DNA of 17,260 bases from the NCBI GenBank assembly GCA_028287225.1, contig JAQBPZ010000270.1:1-17260 (forward strand), written 5' to 3'. The position numbers and the translations under genes were made by a program. The notes under the pieces are model-generated. The model did not search any database. It had not been told where the DNA came from and saw only the letters and a program-made list of their open reading frames with translations. Position 1 is the first letter of the stretch; each line of letters begins with the position of its first letter. Of the stretch, positions 14,191 through 17,260 are shown piece after piece. Source of the stretch: Gemmatimonadota bacterium. Lineage in GTDB: Bacteria; Gemmatimonadota; Gemmatimonadetes; Gemmatimonadales; Gemmatimonadaceae.

Positions 14191-15099
14191 GTGACCACCA
14201 TTCGCATGATCGGCGTTCCCCTCGACTTCGGCGCGTCGCGCCGCGGGGTCGAGATGGGCCCCGCCGCACTTCGCATCGCCCAGATGGCCGAGTCGCTCCA
14301 GCTGCTCGGCCACACCGTGGTCGACGTCGGCGACATCACCGTTCCGCAGCGGGCGACCATCTCCCCGGAGGTGGCGGGGCGGAGCTTCCTGCCGCTGATC
14401 ACGCGCGTGTGCGAGGAGCTCGCCGCCGAGACCGCCGACGCCATCGCCGAGGGCGAGGTGCCGCTCGTGCTGGGCGGCGATCACTCGCTGGTGGCGGGCT
14501 CGCTCGCCGGCGCGGCGCGGCACTACGCGGCGCTCGGCGAGTCGGTCGGCTGCATCTACCTGGATACGCACGGCGACCTGCATACTCCCGCCACGAGCCT
14601 GACCGGCAACGTGCACGGCATGCCGCTCGCGCACCTGCTCGGTCACGGCGACGAGCGGTTCCGCTCCATCGCGGGCATCACGCCGGCGCTCTCGGCGAAG
14701 CACCTCGCCCTCGTGGGGATCCGCGACCTGGACCAGCCCGAGCGCGACGCCATCCGGGAGTGGGGCATCACCTGCTTCACCATGCGCGACATCGACGAAT
14801 ACGGGCTGCGCGAGGTGATGCGCCGCGCCATCGCCTGCGCCACCGCGTCGTCCGACCGCCTCTGGGTGTCGTGCGACATGGACTGGGTCGATCCCGACGA
14901 TGCCCCGGGCGTGGGCACCCCCGTCCGCGGCGGCGCCACCTACCGCGAGGCGCAGCTGGCGATGGAGATGGTCTCCGATACGGGCAAGCTGGTCGGCCTG
15001 GACATCGTGGAGACCAACCCCGTGCTCGACGAGCGCAATCGCACCGCGGAGCTGGCGGTGCAGCTGGCGATGAGTGCCTTCGGGCACCGGATCATCTAG
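14191..15099 (+). CDS. rocF: Arginase
   Basis: This 302-residue manganese enzyme hydrolyses arginine to ornithine and urea. The N-terminal IGVPLDFGASRRGVEMGPAA is typical of arginases. The binuclear Mn ligands of the ureohydrolase family are all present: His98 in LGGDHSL, Asp125, His127 and Asp129 in LDTHGD, and Asp229 and Asp231 in SCDMDWVDPDDAPGVGTP. The TSLTGNVHGMPLA loop (135-147) and the C-terminal DIVETNPVLDERNRTAELA favour arginase over agmatinase. The start is probably the GTG at 14191 (MTTIRMIG), which matches the usual N-terminus; the ATG at 14206 is an alternative. There is no Shine-Dalgarno sequence. No urease, rocD or ornithine cyclodeaminase gene lies nearby, so it appears solitary. 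The gene symbol is by family, not by proven orthology. Confidence 0.94.
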   Translation: MTTIRMIGVPLDFGASRRGVEMGPAALRIAQMAESLQLLGHTVVDVGDITVPQRATISPEVAGRSFLPLITRVCEELAAETADAIAEGEVPLVLGGDHSLVAGSLAGAARHYAALGESVGCIYLDTHGDLHTPATSLTGNVHGMPLAHLLGHGDERFRSIAGITPALSAKHLALVGIRDLDQPERDAIREWGITCFTMRDIDEYGLREVMRRAIACATASSDRLWVSCDMDWVDPDDAPGVGTPVRGGATYREAQLAMEMVSDTGKLVGLDIVETNPVLDERNRTAELAVQLAMSAFGHRII

Positions 15100-15112
15100 G
15101 GGAGGGGGACGG

Positions 15113-15252
15113 GCAGCTATCAGTTGACGGCTGACCGCGACACAATGAGCGGTCGGCCCGAGCCAGCAGCCTCCAGCTCGAGCCGAGCAGCTCGAGCGAA
15201 GCTGCTGTGGCTCCAGCTCGCCGCTGTCGGCTCAGGGTGACGGCTCATTGTG
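15113..15252. repeat. Intergenic composite repeat: CAGCTGA-type heptamers plus long inverted repeat
   Basis: From about 15115 to 15135 the sequence reads as successive degenerate heptamers (CAGCTAT, CAGTTGA, CGGCTGA). A long inverted repeat follows: 15141-15164 and 15229-15252 pair at 20 of 24 positions, including a perfect outer 10 bp (CACAATGAGC and GCTCATTGTG). Inside is a hairpin made of GAGCC/GGCTC (15180-15184, 15209-15213) and AGCAGCT/AGCTGCT (15186-15192, 15200-15206). The word CTCCAGCTCG occurs twice (15171-15180, 15211-15220). On the reverse strand the right arm contains GTCACCCTGAGCC, recalling the GTCATCC words in the repeat before ppc. It fills most of the arginase-glpK spacer. 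Confidence 0.75.
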
Positions 15253-15305
15253 CTTGCGTTACGCCCGGGATCGTGGGTGTGCAATCCTTCATTGTCGCCA
15301 TCACC

Positions 15306-16793
15306 ATGCCGATCCTCTCCCTCGACGCCGGCACCACCAGCACCCGCGCCATGGTCTTCGCCCACGACGGCGACGTGCTCGCGCGGGCGCAGCGTCCGTT
15401 CGCACAGCACTTTCCGCGCGACGGCTGGGTGGAGCACGACGCCGACGAGATCTGGGACGCGACGCTGGCCTGCGCGCGCGACGCCATCTCCGCGTCCGGC
15501 CACGGCGCGCGGGACATCGCTGCGATCGGGCTCGCCGTGCAGCGCGAGACGATCGTCGTCTGGCATCGCGCCACCGGCCGGCCGGTGCACCGCGCCATCG
15601 TCTGGCAGGACCGCCGCACCGCGGACGCCTGCGCCGCGCTCGCCGCCGATCCGGCGGCCGCCGCCCTCGTCGCCCGCACGGGCCTGCTGCTGGACCCGTA
15701 TTTCTCCGCCACCAAGCTGGCCTGGATCCTCGACCACGTGGAGGGTGCCCGTGCGGCGGCCGAACGCGGCGAGCTGCTCGCCGGCACCATCGACAGCTGG
15801 CTGCTCTGGCGGCTCACCGACGGCCGGGTGCACGCGACCGACGCCACGAATGCGTCGCGCACGCTGCTGTTCGACATCCACCGCCTGGCGTGGGACGACG
15901 AGCTGTGCGCGCTCTTCCGCGTGCCGCGCCGGATGCTCCCCGAGGTGCGCGACAGCGCGGGCGACTTCGGCGTTGCCAGCCCGGCGCTGTTCGGCGCCTC
16001 CATCCCCATCCGCTCCGCCATCGGCGACCAGCAGGCCGCGGCGGTGGGGCAGGACTGCGTGGCGGCCGGCCAGGGCAAGGCCACGTATGGCACCGGATGC
16101 TTCGTGCTCGCGCACACCGGCGATGCGCCGCGCGTCTCGCGCCACCGCCTGCTCGCGACGGTGGCCCTGCAGCTGAACGGCCGCGCGACGTACGCCCTGG
16201 AGGGCAGCATCTTCAACGCGGGCACCGTGGTGCAGTGGCTGCGCGATCGCCTCGGCCTCATCGCCACCGCGGAGGAGACGGCGACGATCGCCGCGAGCAT
16301 CGGCAGCTCGCATGGCGTCTACCTGGTGCCGGCCTTCACCGGACTGGGCGCGCCATGGTGGGATCCGGGGGCGCGCGGCGCCATCACCGGCCTCACGCGC
16401 GACACCGGACGCGCGGAGATCGTGCGGGCCGCGCTCGAATCCGTGGCGCTGCAGACGCGCGACCTGGCGCGGGCCTTCGCGGAAGACGGCGTGCCGCTCA
16501 GCACGCTGCGCGTGGATGGCGGCATGGCGGCGAACGACTGGCTGATGCAGGCGGTCGCCGACCAGCTTCGCCTTCCGGTGGAGCGCCCAGCCGTGCTCGA
16601 GACCACGGCCTGGGGCGCCGCGCGGCTCGCCGGCATGGAGGCGGGCGTCTATCCGCGGCTTGGCAGTCCGGCGGTCCGCCGCGTGGAGCGCACCTTCACG
16701 CCGGCCGCCGACCCGGCCGATGTCGACCGGCTGCACCAGGGATGGCTGGCGGCCGTCGCGCGCGCGCGGACCCGAGAGGGGCAGCAGGGATAA
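15306..16793 (+). CDS. glpK: Glycerol kinase
   Basis: This 495-residue FGGY-family kinase phosphorylates glycerol to sn-glycerol 3-phosphate using ATP. The N-terminal phosphate loop is SLDAGTTSTRA (5-15); most glycerol kinases have DQGTTS, so Gln is Ala here. Glycerol-contacting residues are conserved: Arg80 and Glu81 in QRETIVVW, Trp100 in VWQDRRTAD, Tyr132 in LLLDPYFSATK and Asp241 in IGDQQAAAVGQ. KATYGTGCFVL, GSIFNAGTVVQWLRD, PAFTGLGAPWWDPGARG and LRVDGGMAANDWLMQ complete the family pattern. The ATG at 15306 gives the standard N-terminus; no Shine-Dalgarno sequence is visible. No glpF or glpD is adjacent. The last codons and the TAA stop lie inside the left arm of an AGGGATT-type repeat. 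Confidence 0.95.
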   Translation: MPILSLDAGTTSTRAMVFAHDGDVLARAQRPFAQHFPRDGWVEHDADEIWDATLACARDAISASGHGARDIAAIGLAVQRETIVVWHRATGRPVHRAIVWQDRRTADACAALAADPAAAALVARTGLLLDPYFSATKLAWILDHVEGARAAAERGELLAGTIDSWLLWRLTDGRVHATDATNASRTLLFDIHRLAWDDELCALFRVPRRMLPEVRDSAGDFGVASPALFGASIPIRSAIGDQQAAAVGQDCVAAGQGKATYGTGCFVLAHTGDAPRVSRHRLLATVALQLNGRATYALEGSIFNAGTVVQWLRDRLGLIATAEETATIAASIGSSHGVYLVPAFTGLGAPWWDPGARGAITGLTRDTGRAEIVRAALESVALQTRDLARAFAEDGVPLSTLRVDGGMAANDWLMQAVADQLRLPVERPAVLETTAWGAARLAGMEAGVYPRLGSPAVRRVERTFTPAADPADVDRLHQGWLAAVARARTREGQQG

Positions 16794-16840
16794 GGGATAC
16801 GGGACGGAACGTCTCGCTCTTCCTAATTCCTAATCCCTGC
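16784..16840. repeat. AGGGATT-heptamer inverted repeat between glpK and the convergent gene
   Basis: GCAGGGA (16784-16790) and TCCCTGC (16834-16840) are perfect 7-bp arms. Each continues inward with degenerate heptamers (AGGGATA on the left; on the right, read on the reverse strand, AGGGATT then AGGAATT), around a core at about 16801-16820. It belongs to the same heptamer family as the outer arms of the repeat before ppc. Its left arm includes the glpK stop codon, and its right arm ends 6 nt before the stop of the minus-strand gene. It may serve as a shared terminator. Confidence 0.7.
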
Positions 16841-16846
16841 TCGACC

Positions 16847-17260
16847 TCACGGCGAGACGCGCACCGCGGCGGGTGCAGTGTCGTACACCACGAGGATGCC
16901 GGTCTTGGCCGGGTGCTCGCACCGGAATCCCTTGCCGCCACCGGCGACGTCCGCCTCGCGCGCCGCATTGCACGCGGCGAGCGCGCCGTCCATCGCGGCC
17001 TGCAGGTCGCGGCGCAGCGTCTCCACCTGCGGGGCGGCCGCGTGCTCCGTGAGGAAGATCCGGTATTCCTCGTACGCGGTGCGCAGCTCCAGCCCCGCAC
17101 CACCGAGCTCCCCGGTGCGCGAGAGTTCGCGCGCGCGGTTCACGTGGACCATCACCTCGCGCGCATCGTCCTCGGCGGACTGCATCACCGTGAGGCGCGG
17201 TCCCGCGTCCGAGCTGTCGCCGATCGCCCGGCGGCCCGCCTGGAGCGCGGCACGCTCGAG
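16847..17260 (-). CDS. Protein of unknown function, C-terminal part
   Basis: The minus-strand frame is open from the right edge to a TGA at 16847, giving 137 residues; the true start lies beyond the window. Internal GTG and ATG codons at 17188 and 17185 could start a 113-residue protein, but the coding-like sequence continues upstream (LERAALQAGRRAIGD), so a partial gene is more likely. Most of it is predicted helical and charged (EDDAREVMVHVNRARELSRTG, then AGLELRTAYEEYRIFLTEH and VETLRRDLQAAMDGALAAC), resembling TPR-like or coiled-coil helices. It ends with a Gly-rich turn and a strand (TGILVVYDTAPAAVRVSP). Two cysteines are present (AACNAAR and FRCEH). I do not recognise the family. Confidence 0.6.
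   Translation of the reverse strand, partial: LERAALQAGRRAIGDSSDAGPRLTVMQSAEDDAREVMVHVNRARELSRTGELGGAGLELRTAYEEYRIFLTEHAAAPQVETLRRDLQAAMDGALAACNAAREADVAGGGKGFRCEHPAKTGILVVYDTAPAAVRVSP

Noticed and set aside
13422..15134. A 570-codon plus-strand frame over the YjdF-like gene and arginase
   Set aside because: It covers one gene in antisense and the other out of frame, and shows no domain.
16784..16840. AGGGATT heptamers as a true telomere or chromosome end
   Set aside because: The arrays are short, degenerate, internal and flanked by ordinary genes on both sides.

Overview
The window is 17.3 kb of very GC-rich bacterial chromosome carrying ordinary metabolic genes. My best guess is Gemmatimonadota or a similar GC-rich soil phylum. 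The reasons are the strong G/C third-position bias, the mix of a nadB/nadA/nadC cluster, a NarL-type two-component pair, a short RNase II-type protein without a cold-shock domain and a YjdF-type membrane protein, and the style of the intergenic repeats. No rRNA or phylogenetic marker is present, so this is inference. I saw no mobile-element genes, tRNAs, CRISPR arrays or phage genes.

Layout: the left edge (minus strand) is the N-terminus of a BMP/PnrA-type ABC-transporter binding protein. Divergent from it runs a plus-strand block from about 0.5 to 7.5 kb: nadB (L-aspartate oxidase), an orphan CheY-like receiver, nadA (quinolinate synthase), nadC (quinolinate phosphoribosyltransferase), a DAO-type FAD oxidoreductase, and a NarX/DegS-like histidine kinase with its NarL/FixJ-type regulator. 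nadB, nadA and nadC together make the complete aspartate-to-nicotinate-mononucleotide route. Next are ppc (PEP carboxylase, 7.8-10.6 kb) and an RNB-family ribonuclease (10.7-12.1 kb). PEP carboxylase makes oxaloacetate, the precursor of the aspartate that NadB consumes.

From 12.15 to 14.0 kb are small, poorly characterised genes: a secreted protein (minus), a divergent coiled-coil/membrane-anchored protein (plus), and a translationally coupled minus-strand pair (YjdF-like membrane protein, then an 80-residue protein). Arginase (14.2-15.1 kb) and glycerol kinase (15.3-16.8 kb) follow on the plus strand. A minus-strand gene of unknown function runs off the right edge.

The most unusual content lies between the genes. 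Four intergenic spacers hold long, often nested inverted repeats. Several are built from degenerate heptamers (AGGGATT-like, GGCGGTT-like, CAGCTGA-like), and two have cores beginning with a GTCAYCC word. A second pattern is a TANNNT box placed 6-7 nt before the start codons of nadB, nadA and the kinase gene, with no usable Shine-Dalgarno sequence. This suggests leaderless transcripts for the first genes of transcription units, while nadC and two of the small genes have clear Shine-Dalgarno sequences. No stretch over 300 bp lacks a gene.
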